A stretch of DNA of 5,400 bases from an uncultured Alistipes sp. (GTDB taxonomy: Bacteria; Bacteroidota; Bacteroidia; Bacteroidales; Rikenellaceae). The stretch is from positions 1-5,400 of the forward strand of contig CAUDHE010000125.1 of the NCBI GenBank assembly GCA_958449275.1. The letters are read 5' to 3'. Numbering within the stretch: the stretch's first letter is position 1; every line of letters begins with the position of its first letter. Below are positions 1 to 5,400 of the stretch, piece by piece. The notes under the pieces are model-generated. The model had not been told where the DNA came from. It searched no databases and saw only the letters and a list, made by a program, of their open reading frames with translations. Position numbers and translations under genes: made by a program.

Positions 1-668
1 TCGACGAACATGTATTCGACCTCGACCGCGGGGTATTCCGTCGCCAAAGCCTGCGCCGTTTCGCGCCACAGACGCGAGGTAGCCAACACGTTGGCCTTGT
101 CAACCACGGTCAGTTTGCCGCGACGTTTGATGGCGTATTCGAATCCGAGGCGGCAGATGCGTTCTATCTCTTCGCGCGTGTAGACGCATGTGTCGTATGC
201 CGTATTGCCATCCTCCGAACGGCCTTGCGGACGTCCGAAATAGAGACCTCCGGTCAGTTCGCGGATGCACATGAAATCGGCACCTTCCACCAGATCGGCG
301 CGCAACGGCGAGCGGTGCAGCAGCGAGGCGAAAGTGTTTACGGGGCGCAGGTTGGCGAACAATCCCAGTTGCTTGCGCATCGCCAGCAACCCCTGCTCGG
401 GACGTACCTTGGCGTCGGGCGCGTTGTCGAATCGCGGGTCGCCTATCGCGCCGAACAGTACGGCGTCGGAGGCCATGCACACTTCGTGCGTCGCCTGCGG
501 ATAGGGATCGCCCGCGGCATCTATCGCGGCGGCCCCGACGACGGCGGGGGTGTATTTCACGTCGTAACCGTATTTCGCCGCGACGGCATCTACCGCCTTC
601 ACGGCCTGCGCCACGATCTCGGGACCTATGCCGTCGCCCGCGAGCAGAGCTATGTTTATGTGTTTCAT
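1..668 (-). CDS. leuB: 3-isopropylmalate dehydrogenase LeuB, C-terminus cut off by window edge
   Basis: LeuB carries out the NAD-dependent oxidative decarboxylation of 3-isopropylmalate to 2-ketoisocaproate, in the cytoplasm. I translated the frame directly: 222 complete codons are open from ATG 668 to the window edge, about 60% of the usual 355-360 residues. Visible family motifs are the N-terminal LLAGDGIGPEI (8-18), substrate-binding Arg98 and Arg108 in MRKQLGLFANLRPV, Arg136 in IRELTGG, Tyr143 in the following LYFG, and Asp190-Lys191 in VVDKANVLATSRLWRE. The metal-binding Asp residues and the NAD-binding C-terminal part lie outside the window. The start fits the family N-terminus and is 5 bp after the leuD stop; the A-rich bases before it (AAAAAAG) are the only ribosome-site-like signal. 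The neighbours leuD, leuC and leuA supply its substrate. Motif content separates it from the related isocitrate and tartrate dehydrogenases. Confidence 0.96.
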   Translation of the reverse strand, partial: MKHINIALLAGDGIGPEIVAQAVKAVDAVAAKYGYDVKYTPAVVGAAAIDAAGDPYPQATHEVCMASDAVLFGAIGDPRFDNAPDAKVRPEQGLLAMRKQLGLFANLRPVNTFASLLHRSPLRADLVEGADFMCIRELTGGLYFGRPQGRSEDGNTAYDTCVYTREEIERICRLGFEYAIKRRGKLTVVDKANVLATSRLWRETAQALATEYPAVEVEYMFV

Positions 669-673
669 CTTTT

Positions 674-1264
674 TTACTTTTGTTTCTGTTCGAATGCCTC
701 GATTTCGGGGCGGATACTTACCAGATAGTCCACGTCGTCGTAACCGTTCATAAGACACTGTTTCTTGTAGGGCGAGATATCGAACGACTCTTTGTGCGGC
801 GTATCTGCGATCTCGATGGTCTGCGCCTCGAGGTCGATCTTCAGCTCCGCGGCGGGATTCGCCTCTATCGCGCGAAATATCGCGTCCGACATCGCCTCGC
901 TCACCGTCACGGGCAGGAGTCCGTTGTTGAGAGCATTGTTGCGGAATATGTCGGCGAAGAAACTCGATACCACGGCGCGGAATCCTGCGCCCGCTATGGC
1001 CCACGCGGCGTGCTCGCGGCTCGATCCGCAGCCGAAGTTCTTGCCTGCGACGAGAATTGCGCCTTTGTAACGGGGCGAGTTCATGACGAAATCGTGTTTG
1101 GGATTCCCGTCGGCGTCGTAACGCCAGTCGCGGAACAGATTTTCGCCGAATCCTTCGCGCGTGGTCGCCTTAAGAAAACGTGCGGGGATAATCTGGTCGG
1201 TATCTATGTTCTCGATGGGCAGAGGCACCGCCGTCGAGACGAGAGTGGTGAATTTGTTTCTCAT
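674..1264 (-). CDS. leuD: 3-isopropylmalate dehydratase small subunit LeuD
   Basis: LeuD is the swivel-domain small subunit of isopropylmalate isomerase. With LeuC it converts 2-isopropylmalate to 3-isopropylmalate through a dehydration and rehydration. The protein has 196 residues, normal for bacterial LeuD (about 190-205). Clear landmarks are ENIDTDQIIPARFLK (18-32) and NFGCGSSREHAAWA (76-89), the substrate-recognition loop of the aconitase swivel domain. Next come SFFADIFRNNALNNGLLPV (101-119) and a C-terminal DYLVSIRPEIEAFE segment (179-192). The ATG overlaps the leuC stop as ATGA (1264-1261), an arrangement that usually couples translation and suits a subunit needed 1:1 with LeuC. LeuB starts 5 bp after its stop. 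Nothing is missing or broken. The same fold serves homoaconitase and citraconate isomerases, but the leuA and leuB neighbours make the leucine role most likely. Confidence 0.97.
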   Translation of the reverse strand: MRNKFTTLVSTAVPLPIENIDTDQIIPARFLKATTREGFGENLFRDWRYDADGNPKHDFVMNSPRYKGAILVAGKNFGCGSSREHAAWAIAGAGFRAVVSSFFADIFRNNALNNGLLPVTVSEAMSDAIFRAIEANPAAELKIDLEAQTIEIADTPHKESFDISPYKKQCLMNGYDDVDYLVSIRPEIEAFEQKQK

Positions 1265-2661
1265 TTCTGTCGGGTTTCATCGGGTTTCATCAATTCGCGC
1301 GGATCGGTTACCATGCCCGTCACGGCCGCTGCCGCCGCGACCAAAGGACCGGCCAGCATGGTGCGCGCCTCGGGACCCTGACGTCCTTCGAAGTTGCGGT
1401 TCGATGTGGCGACGCAATATTTTCCCGCAGGGATCTTATCCTCGTTCATGGCCAGACAAGCCGAGCATCCGGGTTGGCGTAATGCGAATCCTGCCGCTTC
1501 GAGTTTGTCGCGCAGCCCCTCTTCGATGGCCTGACGCTCCACCTGCTTGCTGCCCGGGACGATCCATGCCGTCACGTTAGGAGCCTTGCGGCGGCCCTCC
1601 ACGAGCGATGCGAATGCCCGAAGATCCTCAATGCGGCCGTTGGTGCAACTGCCCACGAACACGTAATCGACTCTCTTGCCCGCCATCTTCTCGCCTTCGC
1701 GGAATCCCATGTAATCGAGCGCCTTGTCGAACGACGCGCCATCGGATGCGGGGATTGCGCCGTTCACGGCTACGCCCATGCCGGGGTTGGTACCGAAGGT
1801 TATCATGGGTTCTATGTCGGCGGCATCGAAAGTGACCTCCTTGTCGAACACAGCGTCGGGATCCGATTTCAGCGCGCGCCAGCGTTCCACTGCGGCATCC
1901 CATTCGGCACCCTTCGGGGCGAACTCGCGCCCTTTGAGATACTCGAATGTGGTTTCGTCGGGGGCTATCATGCCGCCGCGAGCACCCATTTCGATACTCA
2001 TATTACATACGGTCATGCGAGCCTCCATCGAGAGCGAACGGATGGCCGAACCTGCGAATTCCACGAAGTGGCCCGTGCCGCCGCCCGTGCCGAGCTTGGA
2101 TATTATGTAGAGTATTATATCCTTCGAGCACACGCCGCGGCGCAACTCTCCCTCTACGTTTATACGCATGCTCTTGGGCTTCGATTGCAGTATGCACTGC
2201 GAGGCGAGAGCCATCTCCACCTCGCTGGTGCCTATACCGAACGCCACGCATCCCAACGCTCCGTGTGTCGAGGTGTGGCTGTCGCCGCATACGATGGTCA
2301 TTCCGGGCTGCGTGAGTCCCGTTTCGGGACCCATCACGTGTATTATGCCGTTGCGCGGCGAGCCTATGGGGAATATGGTTATCCCGTTCGCGTCGCAGTT
2401 GCGGCAAAGCGTCGCCACCTGCGCGGCCGACTGCGGCTCGGCTATGGGTCGATGCTGGTCGACGGTGGGGATGTTGTGGTCGGGACTGGCCGTCACCTGC
2501 GAGGGACGGAACACCCCGATTCCCCGTTCGCTAAGGCCTGCGAAAGCCTGCGGACTCGTTACCTCGTGGATGTATTGGCGGTCGATGTAGAGCACGCACG
2601 AGCCGCCGTCGAGAACCTTGACGGTGTGCGCGTCCCATATCTTGTCGAAAAGTGTATTCAT
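1261..2661 (-). CDS. leuC: 3-isopropylmalate dehydratase large subunit LeuC
   Basis: LeuC is the catalytic, [4Fe-4S]-carrying subunit of isopropylmalate isomerase and works with LeuD encoded just downstream. It has 466 residues, the usual size for bacterial LeuC. The three cluster-ligand cysteines are visible: Cys339 in FVGSCTNGR and Cys399 and Cys402 in QPGCSACLAMNEDK. Other family segments are LYIDRQYIHEVTSPQAF (24-40), PDHNIPT (60-66), IVCGDSHTSTHGALG (123-137), FGIGTSEVEMALASQ (141-155) and ATSNRNFEGRQGP (418-430). The start 9 bp after the leuA stop gives the family N-terminus MNTLFDKIWDAH. No Shine-Dalgarno is evident. The stop overlaps the leuD start by 4 bp. The extreme C-terminus (MKPDETRQK) lies over an exact 10-bp tandem duplication, so the last few residues may be a recent change. 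Like other aconitase-family enzymes it is expected to be oxygen-sensitive, which would suit an anaerobe. Confidence 0.97.
   Translation of the reverse strand: MNTLFDKIWDAHTVKVLDGGSCVLYIDRQYIHEVTSPQAFAGLSERGIGVFRPSQVTASPDHNIPTVDQHRPIAEPQSAAQVATLCRNCDANGITIFPIGSPRNGIIHVMGPETGLTQPGMTIVCGDSHTSTHGALGCVAFGIGTSEVEMALASQCILQSKPKSMRINVEGELRRGVCSKDIILYIISKLGTGGGTGHFVEFAGSAIRSLSMEARMTVCNMSIEMGARGGMIAPDETTFEYLKGREFAPKGAEWDAAVERWRALKSDPDAVFDKEVTFDAADIEPMITFGTNPGMGVAVNGAIPASDGASFDKALDYMGFREGEKMAGKRVDYVFVGSCTNGRIEDLRAFASLVEGRRKAPNVTAWIVPGSKQVERQAIEEGLRDKLEAAGFALRQPGCSACLAMNEDKIPAGKYCVATSNRNFEGRQGPEARTMLAGPLVAAAAAVTGMVTDPRELMKPDETRQK
1271..1290. repeat. Exact 10-bp tandem duplication at the 3' end of leuC
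   Basis: The unit cgggtttcat occurs twice in direct succession (1271-1280 and 1281-1290). On the coding strand this reads ATGAAACCCG twice, just before the leuC stop and the leuC/leuD overlap. The unit is not a multiple of three, so the two copies are read in different frames and encode the MKPDETR tail of LeuC. The repeat is certain from the sequence; its origin by slippage is inferred. Confidence 0.85.
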
Positions 2662-2670
2662 CTTGCAGTG

Positions 2671-4167
2671 TTAAGCTATTTTCGAAATCGCATCGATGAA
2701 CGACTCCACCGAGGCGGTCACTATGTCGGTATTGGCACCGAAACCGTGATACATCTTGCCTTTGTGCGAGATCTGTATGTGAACCTTGCCCAGATCGTCG
2801 CTGCCTCGCGTTATGGCCTGCACCAGATACTCCTCGATGTGCACGCGACGTTTGGTTATGTTCTTCACCGCGGTTATGGCTGCGTCGACGGGGCCGTTGC
2901 CGCAGGCCGTCTCGGTGAAGGTGTCGCCGTCGAAGCTGATCTGCACCGTAGCCGTGGGGATGCTCGATTTTCCGCACACCACCTGCAATCCTGTAAGTCG
3001 AATGCTCATTCGGCGGCGCGTGGCAGCGGTTCCCACCAGTACCTCCAGATCGCGTGTGGTGACCATCTTCTTCTTGTCGGCAAGTTCGAGGAAGCGCTGG
3101 TATATGTCGTCCAGCTCGTCAGTCTCGGGCGTGTAGCCTATCTCGGCGAGGTGATGTTTCAATGCCGCGCGGCCGCTGCGTGCCGTAAGCACTATGCTCG
3201 ACTGGTCGACGCCCACATCCTCGGGATCGATGATCTCGTAGGTTTCGCGGCTTTTCAGCACGCCGTCCTGATGGATACCCGACGAGTGCGCGAAAGCATT
3301 GCGGCCCACGATGGCTTTGTTGGGTTGCACCGGCATGCGCATGAGGTTGGAAACCAGTTTGCTGGTGGCGATTATCTGGCGCGAGTCTATTCCCGTCTCG
3401 AAATCGAGGTTGTTGTGGCATTTTATCGCCATTACCACCTCCTCGAGGGCGGTGTTGCCCGCACGTTCGCCCAAACCGTTGATGGTCACCTCCACCTGAC
3501 GTGCGCCGTTCTCCACGGCGGCCAGCGTGTTGGCTGTGGCCATCCCCAGATCGTTGTGACAGTGGGTCGAGATTATAGCCTTATCGATGTTGGGAACGTT
3601 GTTCTTCAGATAGGCTATCTTCGCACCGTACTCGCTCGGCAGACAGTAACCCGTGGTGTCGGGGATGTTCACCACCGTAGCGCCCGCCGCTATGACTGCT
3701 TCCACCACGCGCGCGAGGAACTCCTCGTCGGTACGTCCCGCGTCTTCGGCGTAGAACTCCACGTCGTCGACGAAACGGCGTGCGTATTTGACCGCTTCGA
3801 CCGCATGTTCGATGACGGTCTCGGGCGTCATGCGAAGTTTTTCGTAGATGTGGTAGGTAGAGGTGCCTATTCCCGTATGGATTCGTCCGCGCTCGGCGAA
3901 TTCCAACGATTGGGCCGCCACGTCGATATCCTTTTTCACGGCGCGCGTCAGGGCGCATATCACGGGGCGCGTAACGGCTTTCGAGATCTCCACCACCGAA
4001 TTGAAATCACCCGGGCTCGATATTGGGAATCCCGCCTCGATTACGTCTACTCCGAGTTTTTCGAGCTGTCGCGCCACCTCTATCTTTTCGATGGTGTTGA
4101 GCTGACAGCCCGGGACCTGCTCGGCATCGCGAAGCGTGGTGTCGAAAATATATACTTTTTCGCTCAT
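2671..4167 (-). CDS. leuA: 2-isopropylmalate synthase LeuA
   Basis: LeuA catalyses the first committed step of leucine synthesis, condensing 2-ketoisovalerate with acetyl-CoA to give 2-isopropylmalate. It has 498 residues. The N-terminal TIM barrel opens with YIFDTTLRDAEQVPGC (6-21), carrying Arg13 and the metal ligand Asp14. The second metal site is STHCHNDLGMATANT (200-214) with His202 and His204, followed by INGLGERAGNTALEE (229-243). The hinge contains RNAFAHSSGIHQDGVLK (289-305). The remainder, including ACGNGPVDAAITAVKNIT (421-438), matches the C-terminal LeuA regulatory domain, so leucine feedback inhibition is likely (inference). Residue 15 is Ala where the family signature normally has Gly. 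The ATG at 4167 matches the family N-terminus; no Shine-Dalgarno is visible. A citramalate synthase is the main alternative, but the full leuCDB set directly downstream and the Bacteroidetes LeuA-like sequence favour LeuA. Confidence 0.95.
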   Translation of the reverse strand: MSEKVYIFDTTLRDAEQVPGCQLNTIEKIEVARQLEKLGVDVIEAGFPISSPGDFNSVVEISKAVTRPVICALTRAVKKDIDVAAQSLEFAERGRIHTGIGTSTYHIYEKLRMTPETVIEHAVEAVKYARRFVDDVEFYAEDAGRTDEEFLARVVEAVIAAGATVVNIPDTTGYCLPSEYGAKIAYLKNNVPNIDKAIISTHCHNDLGMATANTLAAVENGARQVEVTINGLGERAGNTALEEVVMAIKCHNNLDFETGIDSRQIIATSKLVSNLMRMPVQPNKAIVGRNAFAHSSGIHQDGVLKSRETYEIIDPEDVGVDQSSIVLTARSGRAALKHHLAEIGYTPETDELDDIYQRFLELADKKKMVTTRDLEVLVGTAATRRRMSIRLTGLQVVCGKSSIPTATVQISFDGDTFTETACGNGPVDAAITAVKNITKRRVHIEEYLVQAITRGSDDLGKVHIQISHKGKMYHGFGANTDIVTASVESFIDAISKIA

Positions 4168-4181
4168 GTATTGCGAGTTAT

Positions 4182-4230
4182 GACACTGTCGGTCGGTCGA
4201 TGCCGCAACATGCGTCCGATCGACAGTGTC
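4182..4230. repeat. Imperfect inverted repeat (hairpin) in the ilvC-leuA spacer
   Basis: This is the only sizeable intergenic structure in the window, in the 75 bp between the ilvC stop and the leuA ATG. Bases 4182-4191 (GACACTGTCG) pair perfectly with 4221-4230. After one mismatch a 4-bp stem follows (4193-4196 with 4216-4219), then another mismatch and 2 bp (4198-4199 with 4213-4214). With one bulged base, ATG/CAT (4200-4202 with 4209-4211) can extend it, leaving a 6-base loop. No T-run follows the stem on the minus strand: the next bases are ATAACTCGCAATAC and then the leuA start. It is therefore not a standard intrinsic terminator. Possible roles are an RNA processing or stabilising element, a control of leuA translation, or a protein-binding site. 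The structure is seen; the function is unknown. Confidence 0.7.
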
Positions 4231-4242
4231 GGTTAGTGAATG

Positions 4243-5289
4243 TTAGTTGTTCTCGGGGCGCAGTTTGCGTACCACGGCGCCCGCCTGCCACATCTCGGTC
4301 TCGCGCATCTCGCGAAGCTCCTCCTCCAGTTTGGCGCGATAGTCGGGCTGACTGTTCGAATCGATGCTGCGCTGTGCCTCGTTGCCGCAGGCGACCTCGG
4401 CGTAAAGCTCCTCGAATACGGGACGGGTGGCGTCGCGGAATTTCTTCCACCAGTCCAGAGCACCGCGCTGCGCGGTGGTCGAGCAGTTGGCGTACATCCA
4501 ATCCATACCGTTCTCGGCGATCAGAGGCATGAGGCTCTGCGTCAACTCCTCGACGGTCTCGTTAAAGGCCTCCGAGGGGGTGTGGCCGTTGGCGCGCAGA
4601 GTGTCGTACTGAGCGGCGAAGATACCCTGAATGGCGCCCATCAGCGTACCGCGCTCGCCCGTCAGATCCGAATATACCTCGCGCTTGAAAGTTGTCTCGA
4701 ACAGATAGCCCGAGCCTACGCCTATGCCGAGCGAGATCACGCGGTCCCACGCCTTGCCCGTGGCGTCCTGGAATATGGCGTAGCTCGAATTGAGTCCGCG
4801 GCCCTGAAGGAACATGCGGCGCAGCGAAGTGCCCGATCCCTTGGGGGCTACCAGAATAACGTCCACGTCGGCGGGGGGAACGATGCCCGTGCGCTCCTTG
4901 TAGGTGATGCCGAATCCGTGCGAGAAATAGAGGGCCTTGCCTGCGGTGAGGTGCTTCTCGATCTTGGGCCATACGCTGATCTGTCCCGCGTCCGAGAGCA
5001 GATATTCGATGATGGTGGCTTTCTCGGCAGCCTCCTCGATATCGAACAGAGTCTCGCCCGGTACCCAGCCGTCGGCTACCGCCTTGTCCCAGCTCTTCGA
5101 ATTCTTGCGCTGGCCCACTATAACGTTGAAGCCGTTGTCCTTGAGGTTGAGCGACTGTCCGGGCCCCTGCACGCCGTAGCCGATTATCGCTATCGTCTCG
5201 TTCTTGAGCGTTTCGAGAGCCTTGGTCAAGGGATACTCCTCGCGTGTTACGACGTTCTCCTCGACGCCGCCGAAATTGATCTTTGCCAT
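4243..5289 (-). CDS. ilvC: Ketol-acid reductoisomerase IlvC (class I, short form)
   Basis: IlvC performs the Mg-dependent alkyl migration and NAD(P)H reduction of acetolactate or acetohydroxybutyrate to the dihydroxy acids leading to valine/leucine and isoleucine. It has 348 residues, the short class I form. The Rossmann motif is IAIIGYGVQGPGQSLNL (33-49). The cofactor-selecting loop after strand 2 is VGQRKNSKSWDKA (58-70), where the basic and Ser residues suggest NADPH (inference). His124 in FSHGFGI is the conserved catalytic-region histidine. The metal ligands fit the family pattern: Asp208 and Glu212 in SDLTGERG, Glu244 and Glu248 in AFNETVEELTQS, with substrate-contacting Ser270 in ANCSTTAQRGALDW. 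The C-terminal end VRKLRPENN resembles Bacteroides enzymes as I recall them. The start lies behind an A-rich stretch (AAAAAAACAAAAACT) with no Shine-Dalgarno. It sits 75 bp upstream of leuA and 41 bp downstream of another gene on the same strand. Confidence 0.98.
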   Translation of the reverse strand: MAKINFGGVEENVVTREEYPLTKALETLKNETIAIIGYGVQGPGQSLNLKDNGFNVIVGQRKNSKSWDKAVADGWVPGETLFDIEEAAEKATIIEYLLSDAGQISVWPKIEKHLTAGKALYFSHGFGITYKERTGIVPPADVDVILVAPKGSGTSLRRMFLQGRGLNSSYAIFQDATGKAWDRVISLGIGVGSGYLFETTFKREVYSDLTGERGTLMGAIQGIFAAQYDTLRANGHTPSEAFNETVEELTQSLMPLIAENGMDWMYANCSTTAQRGALDWWKKFRDATRPVFEELYAEVACGNEAQRSIDSNSQPDYRAKLEEELREMRETEMWQAGAVVRKLRPENN

Positions 5290-5330
5290 AGTTTTTGTTT
5301 TTTTATGATGTTTGTAATTCGTTGATAACG

Positions 5331-5400
5331 TTATTTGTTACGACCGTTCTCCGCGGCCGTGCGCGCTTTGTGCTCCCGGTAACGTTCGTCGACGTAAGCC
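5331..5400 (-). CDS. C-terminal end of an unidentified gene upstream of ilvC, possibly ilvN
   Basis: An open frame enters from the right edge and ends at a TAA at 5331-5333, giving the last 22 residues: AYVDERYREHKARTAAENGR followed by NK. The tail is charged and Ala-rich, looks helical, and has no diagnostic motif. It is on the same strand as ilvC with a 41-bp gap, so it is probably in the same operon. In Bacteroidetes, ilvC commonly follows acetolactate synthase genes, and a small-subunit (IlvN) tail or an acyl-ACP thioesterase would both fit the context. Identity is inferred from position only. The frame choice rests on the in-frame stop, the codon-like composition and the fit with neighbouring gene spacing; other frames over so short a stretch cannot be excluded. 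Confidence 0.55.
   Translation of the reverse strand, partial: AYVDERYREHKARTAAENGRNK

Noticed and set aside
680..1381. 233-codon plus-strand frame opposite leuD, and a similar 167-codon frame at 225-728 opposite leuB
   Set aside because: Both are in mirror register with leuD and leuB respectively and reflect codon bias, not coding.
2671..4167. LeuA reinterpreted as citramalate synthase (isoleucine route)
   Set aside because: The family motifs are shared, but the leuCDB neighbours, the C-terminal regulatory domain and recollected similarity to Bacteroidetes LeuA favour isopropylmalate synthase.
4182..4230. Intrinsic terminator between ilvC and leuA
   Set aside because: The stem is strong, but no U-tract follows it on the transcribed strand, and leuA starts only 14 nt later.
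2068..4236. 722-codon open frame on the plus strand opposite leuA and the start of leuC
   Set aside because: It lies in exact codon register with leuA and leuC on the other strand (all starts equal 1 modulo 3) and is open only because those genes use no TTA, CTA or TCA codons there. The translation shows no recognisable domain, while the minus strand encodes textbook enzymes.
4168..4242. Leucine-rich leader peptide or T-box type attenuator before leuA
   Set aside because: The only small ORF has one Leu codon, there is no terminator/antiterminator pair, and the spacer is too short for a T-box.
4240..5325. 361-codon open frame on the plus strand opposite ilvC
   Set aside because: Same mirror-register effect; it covers ilvC codon for codon and has no family resemblance.
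5290..5330. Promoter upstream of ilvC
   Set aside because: I looked for the Bacteroidetes TAnnTTTG -7 element with an upstream TTG on the minus strand and found no convincing match; the A-rich stretch is better explained as the translation start region.
5325..5334. Perfect 10-bp palindrome ATAACGTTAT between the upstream gene and ilvC
   Set aside because: It is short, AT-rich, does not extend beyond 10 bp and overlaps the stop codon of the upstream gene; chance is a sufficient explanation.

Overview
This window is one block of branched-chain amino acid biosynthesis genes, all read from the minus strand. The organism looks like a GC-rich member of the Bacteroidetes, probably near Alistipes/Rikenellaceae. 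This rests on recollected similarity of the IlvC and LeuA proteins to Bacteroides-type homologues, A-rich gene starts without clear Shine-Dalgarno sequences, and GC-rich codon use. The genus is an inference, not something the sequence proves.

Layout in the direction of transcription (from the high-coordinate end): the last 22 codons of an unidentified gene, possibly ilvN (5400-5331); ilvC, ketol-acid reductoisomerase (5289-4243); a 75-bp spacer with a strong inverted repeat; leuA, 2-isopropylmalate synthase (4167-2671); leuC, isopropylmalate isomerase large subunit (2661-1261); leuD, the small subunit (1264-674); and leuB, 3-isopropylmalate dehydrogenase (668 to beyond position 1, C-terminus missing). 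The leu genes are packed tightly, with gaps of 9 bp (leuA/leuC) and 5 bp (leuD/leuB) and a 4-bp ATGA overlap (leuC/leuD). No promoter or intrinsic terminator was recognised, so one polycistronic mRNA is the simplest reading.

The genes act in sequence. IlvC makes the dihydroxy acid precursors of valine and isoleucine. After a dehydratase (IlvD, not in the window), 2-ketoisovalerate is condensed with acetyl-CoA by LeuA. LeuCD isomerises the product and LeuB oxidises it toward 2-ketoisocaproate, the keto acid of leucine. Every key residue I looked for is present except a Gly-to-Ala change in the LeuA N-terminal signature.

This is a housekeeping region and I see no sign of a new system. The parts most worth checking are the ilvC-leuA spacer (a hairpin made of two small palindromes, plus a 15-codon mini-ORF whose stop overlaps the leuA start), a 10-bp tandem duplication at the end of leuC, and the LeuA substitution. 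All the long plus-strand open frames are codon-register mirrors of the real genes.
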